This document shows positions 10,772 through 21,132 of a stretch of 64,000 nucleotides of DNA, piece after piece. The stretch spans positions 310,001 through 374,000 of the forward strand of contig JAPZLL010000031.1 in NCBI GenBank assembly GCA_036250225.1, in the 5' to 3' direction. Below the pieces are notes generated by a model, which worked only from the letters and a program-made list of their open reading frames with translations, did not search any database and had not been told where the DNA came from. The position numbers and the translations under genes are program-made. Origin of the DNA: Cercophora sp. LCS_1 (Eukaryota; Ascomycota; Sordariomycetes; Sordariales; Lasiosphaeriaceae). Position 1 is the stretch's first letter. Each line of letters starts with the position of its first letter.

Positions 10772-11971
10772 TCACAACTTTGCATTGTCTTTCCAAACCA
10801 GGCCACCATCCTGCACCGCAAACTCCTTTCCCTCCTGCCAACCAAGCCACTCCCCGAGGATCGCCGTGCCCCCTTCCCCCGGTACCAGCGGCCGACCGAC
10901 ATACCCCTCCCCCCTGACACCGGGCCCCTGACCGTGACTCGGATCCGTAGCGCCCTTCCGAACCGCAAACCACGGCGTCTCCCGCAACGTGACAGCAGGC
11001 CTCTGATCGCCCTCGGTGCCGACCACATCCCTCTCCATCTTCCGATACTCCAAAACGGGCGTGCAGCACGCATCCGTCCCGTCAAAGACGGCCTCCCACT
11101 CCCTCCTCGTCTTGGTCTTGAAAGCCCGCTCAAAACACGTCCTCATATCCTTCCACCCCTCCCTGTCGGCCTGCCTCCCCTCCCACCCCTGCCCCTCCAG
11201 TCCCAACCCCCGAATCAACGCGGCGAAAAACTGCGGCTCCAGCGCCCCAACCGCCATGAACCCCCCATCTTTTGTCGCGTAAACGTCGTAATACGGACAT
11301 CCGCCATCCAGCACATTCGTCCCCCTCGGTCCGTTGCCCAGCGGCGTCTTGAGCGCAAACCGCGGAAACGTGGCAAGATACGAAACCCCATCCACCATGT
11401 TCGCTTCCACCACCTGTCCCTTTCCGCTTTTCCCTCGAGCAACGAGCGCCATGAGGATCCCCATGACAAGATTCATGCCCCCGCCCGCGAAATCGCCGAG
11501 GATATTCCCCGGCGGTTGCGGTTTGTCGCCTTCCCGTCCCAGTAATCCCAACGCGCCGGAGACAGATAGGTAGTTGATATCGTGCCCTGCCATTTTGGCG
11601 TATTTGCCGTCTCGACGGAACCCGGTGAGGCGGGCGTAGATGAGACGTGGATTGATCGCGAGGAGTCTGGACGGACCGAGATGGAGTTTTTCGAGCACGC
11701 CGGGGCGGAAGGGGTCGATGAGGATGTCGATGTGGGGGATCAGGCGGTGGATGAGGGCTATGCCGGGGGCGGATTTGAGGTCGATGGGGATGGAGGATTT
11801 GTGGCGCGTTAGGAGGTCTGGCGTTGGGAGGGGGGAAGGAGAGGAGGAGGGACGGTCGACGCGGAGGGTGGTGGCGCCGGCGTCGGAGAGGATGAGGCCG
11901 GCGAAGGGGGCGGGGGCTAGGCCGGCGAATTCGAGGACGCGGAGGCCTGTTAGGGGGGGTGGTGATGCCAT
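10772..11971 (-). CDS. Class III CoA-transferase, alpha-methylacyl-CoA racemase-like
   Basis: A single exon of 399 aa, the usual AMACR/CaiB-BaiF size. The N-terminal GLRVLEFAGLAPAPFAGLILSDAGA is the family opening. GHDINYLSVSG holds the expected catalytic His and GNILGDFAGGG the Asp of racemases, which epimerise (2R)/(2S)-methylacyl-CoA esters for beta-oxidation of branched-chain acids. DGGCPYYDVYATKDGGFMAVGALEPQFF is the conserved middle block. No N-terminal transit peptide is evident, and the C-terminus (KDNAKL) ends in a variant that could act as a weak PTS1 (AKL), so peroxisomal location is plausible. The start ATG at 11971 follows an A/G-rich leader. Another CoA-transferase activity on an unknown acyl-CoA cannot be excluded. 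Confidence 0.9.
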   Translation of the reverse strand: MASPPPLTGLRVLEFAGLAPAPFAGLILSDAGATTLRVDRPSSSPSPLPTPDLLTRHKSSIPIDLKSAPGIALIHRLIPHIDILIDPFRPGVLEKLHLGPSRLLAINPRLIYARLTGFRRDGKYAKMAGHDINYLSVSGALGLLGREGDKPQPPGNILGDFAGGGMNLVMGILMALVARGKSGKGQVVEANMVDGVSYLATFPRFALKTPLGNGPRGTNVLDGGCPYYDVYATKDGGFMAVGALEPQFFAALIRGLGLEGQGWEGRQADREGWKDMRTCFERAFKTKTRREWEAVFDGTDACCTPVLEYRKMERDVVGTEGDQRPAVTLRETPWFAVRKGATDPSHGQGPGVRGEGYVGRPLVPGEGGTAILGEWLGWQEGKEFAVQDGGLVWKDNAKL

Positions 11972-13165
11972 TTTGAGAGGTGAGAGTGAGTGGGAGATGA
12001 AGTGGACGATGAGATGAGATGAGTGGGTGTGTGGGTGGAATGAGTGAAATGAGGAAAATGAGTGAGGTAGGTATGAAATGACGATAGGAGGAATATGTAA
12101 AATGGTTGGTTATATGTAAGAGAAATGTACAATTGGGAGTATGTAAATAGTTTTATATAGAATGCATTTTCACGAGATCTCGGATGCATGCGAGTTGGAG
12201 GCACTTATAGCAGCAGGAGGCGAACAAAGGTACCGAGGCACTGGATCCTTTCGGCACTGTGGGGACGGGACTAGCGGCTAGGCATCGCGGGGTAGCGGCC
12301 GCTTGGCCCTCGGGTGGGCGGGTCCGGGGTTGATGCATTTTGTTGATTCGATGATCTTGACTCGATGCGTGAGGTTTGTTTCGTGAACTGTAAAGTTGAT
12401 GACTTTTGAGCGTTTTCTGTTCTCTCTGATTTGGTGCTCAAGATGGCAAGACTATGAGGGACTAGTGAACCTTCTGAAGGGAACGCTCTTGAGCTTTGGT
12501 GCTGGAAAGAGAAAGGTGCGTTCAAGGTGAATTGTTTACGGAGAACTGATGTTTGGAATGGGTGAAAAAAGAACTGTAAAAGAAATATGACGCCTTGAGG
12601 AGTGAGCCGAACTAAGCCGTTGACAGCGATAGCTCGAATCGGATCAGTTTACCCACTGGCTGAGTGGATTGGAGGTAGGCGCTGACCTAGGTCCCTGAGG
12701 GCGTCGAAGCCGTTGTAATAAAACGGGCCGTTGAAAGCTTCTAAAGCAATGAGAGAATGTGTAAATCTGACGACGACAGGAGAGAAGCCACAACCGGGGC
12801 TCTGGATGCCCGAGCCGGTTCGCCAACAATTAAATATTTGTCTTGTTCACCTACTTAGACGGTTCTCAAATTTAAATTTTTTTTTTTTTAAAAAAAAAGT
12901 CCTAATTGAGAGCACAAACTTGTAGAAACCTTGCATGCATACTTGTATCCCAACCAGAATGCAGTTGACCAAAGAGAACAGGCAAACAGGGTACCGTTCC
13001 CGGAATACCGCCTCACACCCAACCCTAACCCCCAAACTATTGCTCCTGACAAATTATGGGCCCTTGCATCATCATCAAAAGTCGCATCGCAATCCAAACT
13101 TCGCCCACTTCATTCCCCAGCCGGCATCTACGGACAGTCTGCCGAACGCAGTCCTCACCACAACC
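11972..13165. other. Intergenic between CoA transferase and GRX5
   Basis: Divergent promoter region of about 1.2 kb. No gene found. It holds a T13A9 run at 12877-12898 and a telomere-like motif at 13021. The part next to the CoA-transferase start is a GA/TG-rich purine tract. Confidence 0.5.
13021..13031 (-). promoter_or_regulatory. Telomere-repeat-like motif upstream of GRX5
   Basis: AACCCTAACCC, about 140 bases before the GRX5 start. The same (CCCTAA)-type motif occurs upstream of GET3 and of the ERCC6L2-like gene. In yeasts such sites bind Tbf1-type factors; that this applies here is inference. Confidence 0.45.
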
Positions 13166-13688
13166 ATGTTTGCCAGGTCACTTCTCTCGAGGGTACGTTC
13201 CCATCCACCAGTAACTCCCCCACACTGTCTAATAATAATAAATATAGCAACTGCTCCGGCAGACCCCAGCCCTCCGCCCCTTCCTCCCCACCCCCTCGGC
13301 ACCGTCCCTCCTCCTCCGCCGCCTCCTCTCGGACCAAACCAAACAAGCCATCGACAAAGCCGTCTCCTCCGCGCCCGTGGTCCTCTTCATGAAAGGCACA
13401 CCGGAAACGCCGCAATGCGGCTTCTCGCGCGCAAGCATCCAGGTGCTGGGTCTGCAGGGCGTCGACCCGGACAAGTTTGCCGCCTTCAACGTGTTGGAAG
13501 ACGCCGAATTGAGACAAGGCATCAAGGAGTATTCGGACTGGCCGACGATTCCGCAGCTGTACGTGGACAAGGAGTTTATCGGGGGGTGTGATATTATTGT
13601 GTCGATGCATCAGAGCGGGGAGTTGGCAAAGTTGTTGGACGAGAAGGGGGTTGTTGTCAAGGAGGAGGGCGAGACCAAGTCTGAATAA
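13166..13688 (+). CDS. GRX5: Mitochondrial monothiol glutaredoxin Grx5
   Basis: Exons 13166-13192 and 13248-13688, 155 aa. The first nine codons and the start of exon 2 form an arginine- and leucine-rich presequence (MFARSLLSRQLLRQ, then SLLLRRLLS) typical of mitochondrial import. The glutaredoxin domain follows: VVLFMKGTPETPQCGFSR carries the monothiol CGFS active site, then the WPTIPQLYVDKEFIGGCDI glutathione-binding block. Grx5-type proteins pass Fe-S clusters from the Isu scaffold to acceptor proteins in the matrix. The intron splits the presequence, so models starting at the ATG in 13377-13379 would lose the import signal. The C-terminal tail (KEEGETKSE) is acidic and unconserved. Confidence 0.95.
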
Positions 13689-13815
13689 GATAGAGATAGG
13701 TTGTAAAGATACCACGTGTACAACACTCATTTCGACGATACACGACTCTACTATCATGTCCGTCATACGAATAGATGATCTGGCACAGAAAAAAAAGGAT
13801 GAAATAGACGGGCGA

Positions 13816-15704
13816 TCAAGCAGGATAAGCCCCCCCATCCCCCCTCATATCACTCCCCGCCGACCACACACCTTGGTCAGAATCCCACCGTATAATCTGT
13901 CCCCGTCCAAACATAGCCCTCCCCATCCCCGACACAACCTCAACCTTGTGCCCCAACCCCCTCAACCCCTCCACAACATCCGTCGGCATCCCCTCCTCCA
14001 CGTAAACTGTGACATCATACACATCCCCCTCGTCCGGCATCCCCGCCCCAATACAAACCCTCGGTGCATCCAGCGCCTCCTGCACGCTCAGCCCACCAAC
14101 AACCTGCCCCAGCAGCACCTGCACATGTCCCTGCGGCTGCATAAACCCACCCATAACCCCAAACACGCTATGCAGCCCCCCTTTTTCGTAGGTAACCAAC
14201 CCAGGAATAATAGTATGATACGGCCTCTTCCCCGGTTCCAACCGATTCGGATGTGCGCTGTCTAAACTAAACCCCGCTCCGCGGTTTTGTAAAGTAAAAC
14301 CGCACCCACGCGGGATGATGGCCGTGCCGAAACCGCCGTAGTTAGAGTTGATGAAAGATATTGCGTTTCCCTGGGAGTCGGCGACGGCGAAGTAGACCGT
14401 GTCTGAGGAGGGATAGGGGGAGCCGTGGGTCGGGTGGGAGGCTTTGGACGGGTTGAAGAGGGATGCGCGGGCGGAGAGGTAGGATGGGGAGAGGAGTTCG
14501 GCTGTGGGGACCGGGACGATGTTTGGGTCTGTGACGTAGTAGGATGCATCTGCAAAAGCGAGACGGAGGGATTCGATGATGGCGTGGAGGTAGGCGGTTG
14601 TGTTGTGCGATGCAGGTGTAAATTCGGGTATGGTTTTGGACGAGAGGAGGGATTGGAGAATACCCAAGGCCATGAGGGCCACGAGGCCTTGGCCGTTGGG
14701 GGGGTGTTCGTGGACGAGGAGGGGTGGGTGGTTTGGGAGACAAAGCGGGAGGGTGATGGGGGAGACGGGTTCTGAGCCGAGATCCAAATGGTTTTGGAGG
14801 TCGGAGAGGGCCAGGTGCCCGCCGAGGGATTGGACGACCGAGATGAGTTCTTCTGCGATGCGGCCCGTGTAGAAGCCGGCTTTGCCATGGGTTGCGAGGG
14901 CGCGGAAGGTACGAGCCAGGTTGGGGAGTTTGATGATTTCGCCGGCTCGGGGGGCGCGCGGACCGGAGGGTGTAGATTTGAGCATCTCGGCGAAGTTGGG
15001 GGACGCAGACCGTAGAGACTTTTCGGAGCGTTGCCACTGTAACTGTCAGCGATGCTAACAAGGTGAGAAATGGGGGAGGTACAAAGTAAGCAGTGAGTTC
15101 AGACACGGGAAACCCCTTTTCGCCGAGCTCAATGGCCGGTGCGAGGATTTGCTCCATGGACAGCTTTCCGCTGCCGAACCGCTCAACCGTGTCGACCCAA
15201 CCGGCTGCTGCTCCCGGGACAGTGACGGCATGGACACTGCTCATGGGAATGGCGGCCTTTCCGCCCTCAGGGATCCCGAGGCTTTCGCGGATCTTGTCGA
15301 GGGTGCAGTTGGCCCCGGACCGGCCAGATCCGTTCAAGGCCGACACCTTGCCTGTGGATGCGTCGTAGTAGAGACAAAACATGTCACCTCCGATTCCTGT
15401 TGAGCATGGCTCCGTCATGTTGAGGCCCGCCGCTGTGTTATGTTAGAATGAGCAGATTGCCTCGAAAGAAGACCATACCAACGGCAACGGCAGCATCCTG
15501 TAAAGTCAGTTAAGAGTCACCGTCGAATGCGGGGATACTTACAGCAGCATTTCCGCCAGCATTGAGAATGTCAATCCCGCATTTGGCTGCTAATGGCTGC
15601 GTGCATGCAACAATGCCCTTGGTGCTGTGTACCACGCTTCTTCGGCTCGGAAATCTCATAAACTCGACCGGCGAGGGCGGTGCTGTGGTTGATGTGGACG
15701 ACAT
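13816..15704 (-). CDS. Gamma-glutamyltranspeptidase family protein
   Basis: Exons on the minus strand: 15543-15704, 15479-15497 (19 nt), 15083-15432, 13816-15036; phase is kept throughout and the product is 583 aa. The N-terminal half holds STKGIVACTQPLAAKCGIDIL, GLNMTEPCSTGIGGDMF and GSGRSG. The autoprocessing site is expected at the threonine in SSDTVYFAVAD, which would become the nucleophile of the small subunit. SNYGGFGTAIIPRGCGFTLQNRG and PYHTIIPGL are the small-subunit signatures. No signal peptide or N-terminal membrane anchor is seen, unlike secreted or vacuolar GGTs. It therefore looks like the cytosolic bacterial-type (YwrD-like) branch, whose substrate is uncertain. The start ATG at 15704 is the first in a clean frame; the frame is open further upstream. 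Confidence 0.88.
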
Positions 15705-16175
15705 CCTCAATGACTTGCGCTTGTTGAATCCTAACTGGTGCTTCGTTCTATTGACTCGCAAAATGTGTGAAGCCACAACCTCGGAATTCGAATGCTTAAT
15801 AAATGAAGCTGAGAGTGTCTTCGAAATCGTCATTCTTGGTGTTATTCCCGTCTTGCATCTGTACCAAGACGGAAGCTCCTCTGCCCCTCATTCGGACAAG
15901 TGACGTTGGAGTGGAGAAGCGATGCCGGCTGATCGGAGCCGGCTCGGCGATGGCCGCCGTGCCCATCGACTCAGTCAATGAATGCACTCACCAAAGTCTG
16001 GAGCAATCCGGTTCATGTAAACCATGGCTTTCCTAGGATAAGTACGAGGCGCTCCTGATGCTCCGATGCATGCTAGACTAACCCAGTCCCAACCCTGTCG
16101 TGCCCCTTTTCGCCCAACACCAATCGCCATGATAATAGTACACATATTCTATGCAATGCTTCCGCTGGTCTTTGC
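15705..16175. other. Intergenic, 471 bases
   Basis: Lies between the GGT-family start and the stop codon of the Crb2-like gene, both on the minus strand. It must hold the GGT-family promoter. No further gene seen. Confidence 0.5.
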
Positions 16176-19100
16176 CTATCCCTCCATTTCACCCTCCTCG
16201 ATGATCCTGCCCAGAATGAGGCTCTGAATCACCAGCTCGTCGCTAAGAGTCCGGATTTTCTTGTTCGGCGAGCCGCCATCCACCATCGATGCTGCAGCGC
16301 TAGCCCTCTTCCTCTTCCTCCCGCCTGTGGTTGAGCCTGTTGCAAGATCACCCGCATCCTCCTTGCCGTCCACATAGATCCAGTCAAAAGGCTTGCCGGC
16401 GTCTTCTGCCGACTTCGCTTCTGTCTTTGCTTCCTCCATGCTGTGCACGCGGGCAATTGACGCCCCAAGAACACGGGCGAGGAAGACGTAGGCCATCTTC
16501 TTGGTCTCCGATGCCTTCTTCATCACCACCAAGATCCTACTTCCGCTGAGAAACTTTGCCCTCAGGTCGACGACGTCCTCCAGGTGAGCTGTCGTGGCAT
16601 CATACGGAACCAGGCTCCTTGATCGTATCGCGTCGCCGAGGAACGCCGACTGGCCCGCGCACAGGAGATACGGGGTCCAATCTAGAACTTCTCCCTTCTC
16701 CAAGCAAGACGTGATCCATCGCGTGGCAATGCACGGCAGCCCGAGCGCAAGGGCCTGCATGTACTTGACCTTGCGCGAGTGCCCGTCCGCAATGAGAGCT
16801 GTGAATCCGGTCGAACGGCCCGCGTTGGTGAGACCGATCTCGGGCATATCAGGTGAGCCTTGCGGGCTGCCTGACGGGCTTCCACCCACAGACTTGGCAG
16901 GTGTCGTGTCGAACAGCTCGTCGAATCCTGTTTCGAGTATTTTGCCGCCAGCTTGCTTGATCTTCTTCTCAATCTGGGCGGCAAACTCGGAACGTGTGTT
17001 GTACTGTGCTTCGGTCTCACCAGGCTTCTTGGACTGGAAGGAAATGGCAAACGCCATTCCCTCAAAGATCTTGGGGCCCTTTGGTGTCGACTGCAGCTTG
17101 CTTGACATGCGCGACGACTTGAACATGGTTGACCGTGAAGCGCGGAGACTATGTTCCAATGTAGGTGTGGCACTAGCAGATCTAGATAGCTCATCAGTCG
17201 AGGTGGATAGTCGCCTTCCCCGCCGAGAAGACACGCTCAAGTTGTCCATCGATGTTGTTTTCAGCTTTGAGAGCGTCTTGACAGCCCCGCGCCGCTTCCC
17301 CTTAGCAGGCAACGGCGAGGATGCCGGGATCACGGCTGTCTCCTCTACTTTCTGGGCCGTCATCGAGCCCAGGCTTCCCGGAGTGCTGTCTGCAGAAACC
17401 GCCGGGGTTGTATCAAGGTTACTGAGGCTTGAAGCGGATTTCGCTGACCCTTGCTTTCTTCCTGATCGTCTACTCGGCGCCAGCGGAGGAGACTTCGGTT
17501 CCGGCCTCGGTTTCAACTTGGCCAAAGGTATGTCTGAAGACGGCAGAGGAAGTTCCTGATCAACATTCGGCCGAATCCTAGTCGGGCTTGTTTCTGGTAT
17601 GGCCTCTCCACTGGTCCTTTGCTCAGGCTCGTCAGGCTCGATCAAGTGCGGTGGGCTCATTGGCGGCATCGGAAGGGTGGGCGCGGTATCGGGCATCCAC
17701 TCGTCCTCTTTCCCATTTTCGTCTGCCGTCGACTGCGTGGACTCGTCATCAAGTGCCACTTGCGGTTGCGCAGGCCTGGGAGGGTTTCCCTGCGAGCCCG
17801 CCACTGTAGCCTCCCCCTCTGCTTCTCCCGTTACGGATCCATGACACTGGGCTAGATAGGCATCTGCTTGGGCCTTCTTTCTCCTGTTGCTACTCGAAGG
17901 AAAATCGACGCCATCTGACTTCCCTGGACGAGTGAAGCTGATCGATTTAAGCCTGTTGAGAGCGGCTTCTTTCCTGGACCGGACCTTTCTCCGTTTGACG
18001 AGGGAGTCCTGTTCATCCTCCTCCTCTGCCGAGCCTCCAGGCGATCTTACGGCCAAAGATGAGCGCCGCTCTTGAGACTTATGCATTGGCTCGTAGTCAC
18101 TCATCGGTTCAGGTCCCGAGTTCTTCCTCTGTGCCCGAGAGCCCTGCGAATCTGGGATAAGTGGCGCCCTTGCTGAGCTTGTGTGCGGTGGGCTACTCGG
18201 AGCCTCTCCAACTTTTGTCGATGTTGTACCCAGCAAGATCTGTGGGCTTGAAGTGAGCATCAGACCGGGACTTGACCGAAGTCCACGAGCCTTCGAAGGC
18301 GACGACAAAGCCGGAGGATTGGGCGAGATCGAATTGGGACCGAAGTCATGGGGAGATGGGCGAGACGACGTCGGGCTGGCAAGCTTGACTGCCGACGAGA
18401 ACTGAGTTCCGCCGAATAGCTGCGACGGGGCGAGCAACTGCGACTTGGACTGGCGGAACGGATTCTGCGGCGGGGCCGGTGTTTCCGGAAAGTTAGGAAA
18501 CAGAGGCGGCGGCTTTTGTGAAGTCATGTTCCGTAATCGAGCAGAGCTGCCCAGGCCAACTGCGCTGGATTGGTCTCGCAACGGCGACGTAGTATCGTCA
18601 GCTGTTCTGAATGCATCAAAATCGAGCCTGACAACTCCTGTCTCGTCATCATTTAGAGTGTCTTCCAGGCTGTTTTGATCGGGCTTGGGAGTGCCCTCTT
18701 CATCGTCGTCGCGGAGTCGTGGTGGCGGGGATTGGAAGTTTTCGTAGCGATCGTAGCTTCGGTCCCCGTTGGACTGTGTCGGCGATTGGGAGGGGTCCAT
18801 TCTGCCCAGCGCTTTGTTGGTAGGACGGTAGCTTCTTGCAGGGGGTGCTGTTGTCGAGGCTAGCCGTGCATCTGCTGGTGCAGGATACACTTTAGCATTG
18901 CGCGCCTGGGGAGGCTGTGGCACCCGATTGCCTATCTCATCGAACTCGGCGCAGTTATTATCTGTCTCAGAGCCTGGAGGCGTGACTGGGCCTTGGTGTT
19001 GAGGCTGCGCGCTGTCGAGGCCTCTGACATCACGCGTTTTCCGCGTCTTGTCAATGGTCAGTGCAATCCATGAGGGCGCGCATGGCGCAGGGATTGTGAC

Positions 19101-19528
19101 GCGATCTGATTTGTGTTCACTTACCGGCAGGTTTGTCACGCCCTTACCCGCTGCGGGTGCGCCTACACCAGAATTAGTGCTGGAAAGATGAAGGCCGTGT
19201 TTGTAAATTCTTTTGCGATCAATCTGGCCTTTTAGCGACTCGGTTTGCCTTGGGGCAGGAGGAGGAATTGGCTCGCTCCGTGGTGGTGAACTGCTAAGCT
19301 GTAGCAAAAAGGCCCCAAATGGTTAGCATGCGGAGGATGCCAACAGCGGGTGATCACCGCTGAGATCCGATTGCTCGCAGCAAACAAGGGGTCGCAACGC
19401 CACCAGTAACTTACAAGACCGACTGCCATATATTTTATATAGGCATCCAAAAGCTTCTGGCTTTCCTGTGATTCGTTTTCGCCTTCGAGGGCCTTCCTCT
19501 CAGCCTCCCGGACGCTGCGTGCGGCCAT
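16176..19528 (-). CDS. Tandem BRCT DNA-damage checkpoint mediator, Crb2/Rad9-like
   Basis: Proposed exons: 19415-19528 and 16176-19298, giving 1078 aa. A further in-frame intron 19047-19124 (GTAAGT donor, CTGAC branch, AAG acceptor) would shorten it to 1052 aa. Most of the protein is disordered and rich in SP/TP and SQ sites, as in checkpoint mediators that are Cdk and Mec1/ATR targets. The last 280 residues form two BRCT domains: IFEGMAFAISFQ to ALGLPCIATRWITSCLEKG, then SGSRILVVMK to FDWIYVDGKE. This matches Crb2/Rad9/53BP1, which bring Chk1/Rad53-type kinases to damaged chromatin. No Tudor pair is visible between the disordered part and the BRCTs. The first exon is less certain: its KLLDAYIKYMAVGL joins in phase, but I do not recognise it. 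An internal start at 18800 (MDPSQSPTQ) is an alternative. A basic KRKR tract near the C-terminus may be an NLS. Confidence 0.8.
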
Positions 19529-21132
19529 CCTGTTGAATTGCCACAGGTGCGGAAGGCCGGCGCGGTATTTTGCAGAGTCGCCGGCGTCTTGCGGCACAGT
19601 ATCCTTTGCGAAACGGTTGGAGGAATTGCTGGGAACTGGAGAATCCGGAAAGTGGAAAACCGAGCCGGCAATTTGGAAGGTGAGCACCCTCGCTCCACCA
19701 ACTTTAGCACAAGCACGTCACTTTTGATTCACAAGGCAATGCCTTTGTTCTTTGGATGGATTCCGCACAGGCGCGTCCAGTGCGCGCTATCACGTGACGG
19801 TGCTCAATGGATTCAAGTTCCGTCCCAAAATCCGGGGATTGCCAGATCTGCAGGGGCACCTCTCAGGTCGGCTTGGCACTCACAAGTCTGGTCAGCCGTT
19901 CCTGAACTCATCCCCAACCCACAACGTATGTGACATGGAACCACCACAACAAAATTAGCATGTCACAATTCCCGTTCTCTCCGGAGCTCCCACAGTGTAA
20001 ACACTATTGATCGGCCAGGCGACCAGCTGAGCCCCGACTGTCTCATGTCGCTCACGTTGCCGAAACTTGGGGAACCCCCTGATTGTGGACTAAAAGAGGG
20101 AACGAGATGCTTGCTTCTGTGGATCATCTCAGCTGCTTGTGTGCCTCGACCCATTGCGGATGGCCCCTGCGTGTTTCCGTGGCATTACGACAAACGGATT
20201 GCAAAAAACAACGGCCCAAGGATGTTGCATCAATCGAAATGAGAGTCATCACGCAACTTTACTTTTAAATCCCAGGTTCGCTTTCTGTTCCGTGATGGGA
20301 TTCGGTGTTTCCTAGGCTTCCCTCGAGGTCTCCCACAATCTTTTGTTTGCCCTTGGATATCCCTGACTTTCATTTTTTTCACGCATCGCATATTGCCTGC
20401 TCCGGGCCGTTGGGAACAACCTTCATTCTGCCCCTGTCGGCTCTTTGCGGATCCTGATCACCCGCCGTCGCGTAACACCCGTTTGTTGTACCGGTATTTT
20501 TCTGGGGCGCTTGTTTCTGGGCTTGGTCAACAAAAACAGGCGACACTCACCAACCACGATCCCTTCAAACCCACCCAACACAAATTCAGAACCAACGACA
20601 GCAAAATCGAAAAGGGTCGCGGCTTACGAATCCCTTTTCCAAGGCGGGCAAGCCCTTGTTGCTGCAGCAAGCTGCGCTGTTATTAGTGACAGGCGGTCAA
20701 GGCTTTTCGCCAATCAAAGCCCACAGCTGCATGAGAAGGACGAGATGAGGTGCCCACACACCCTCGTCCTGCCCTGACCGACTTCCATTCGTTTTCTCCA
20801 TGACCTCCGTTCGTCTTTTGCAAACTTGTTGTTTTACGGCCTGCAGCAACGCTCTTTTCCTGCGCGAAACCCACCCGCTCAACATTGACAAGGTCGCCGT
20901 CGCCGCCAGAAGGTCGACGCGCTCCAACACCACCGCTTCACTCGACCCCTGGAGACAACGCCGCCGCCGAGACCGCGCTACTGCTCCCGCCACTCCTTAC
21001 CGTCGACGGAGAACTTCGTGCTCAGCTTACTACCCCGACTTTGCTCGCAAGACCCGACCCTCATTCGAACTACCAAAGCTTGCGTCCAGAGTCCAGGAAG
21101 CATCGCGTCGCTCTCTTGCCGGGAGGGCTCAC
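19529..21132. other. Divergent promoter region, Crb2-like and DUF4048 genes
   Basis: 1.6 kb without a recognised gene. A 131-codon plus-strand frame (19538-19933) starts with TTG and lies antisense to the first Crb2 exon, so I do not accept it. From 20800 an ATG is in frame with the DUF4048 gene; the intervening 111 codons are arginine-rich and look like translated leader. Confidence 0.5.

Noticed and set aside
19538..19933. 131-codon plus-strand frame
   Set aside because: Begins with TTG and lies partly antisense to the first Crb2-like exon.
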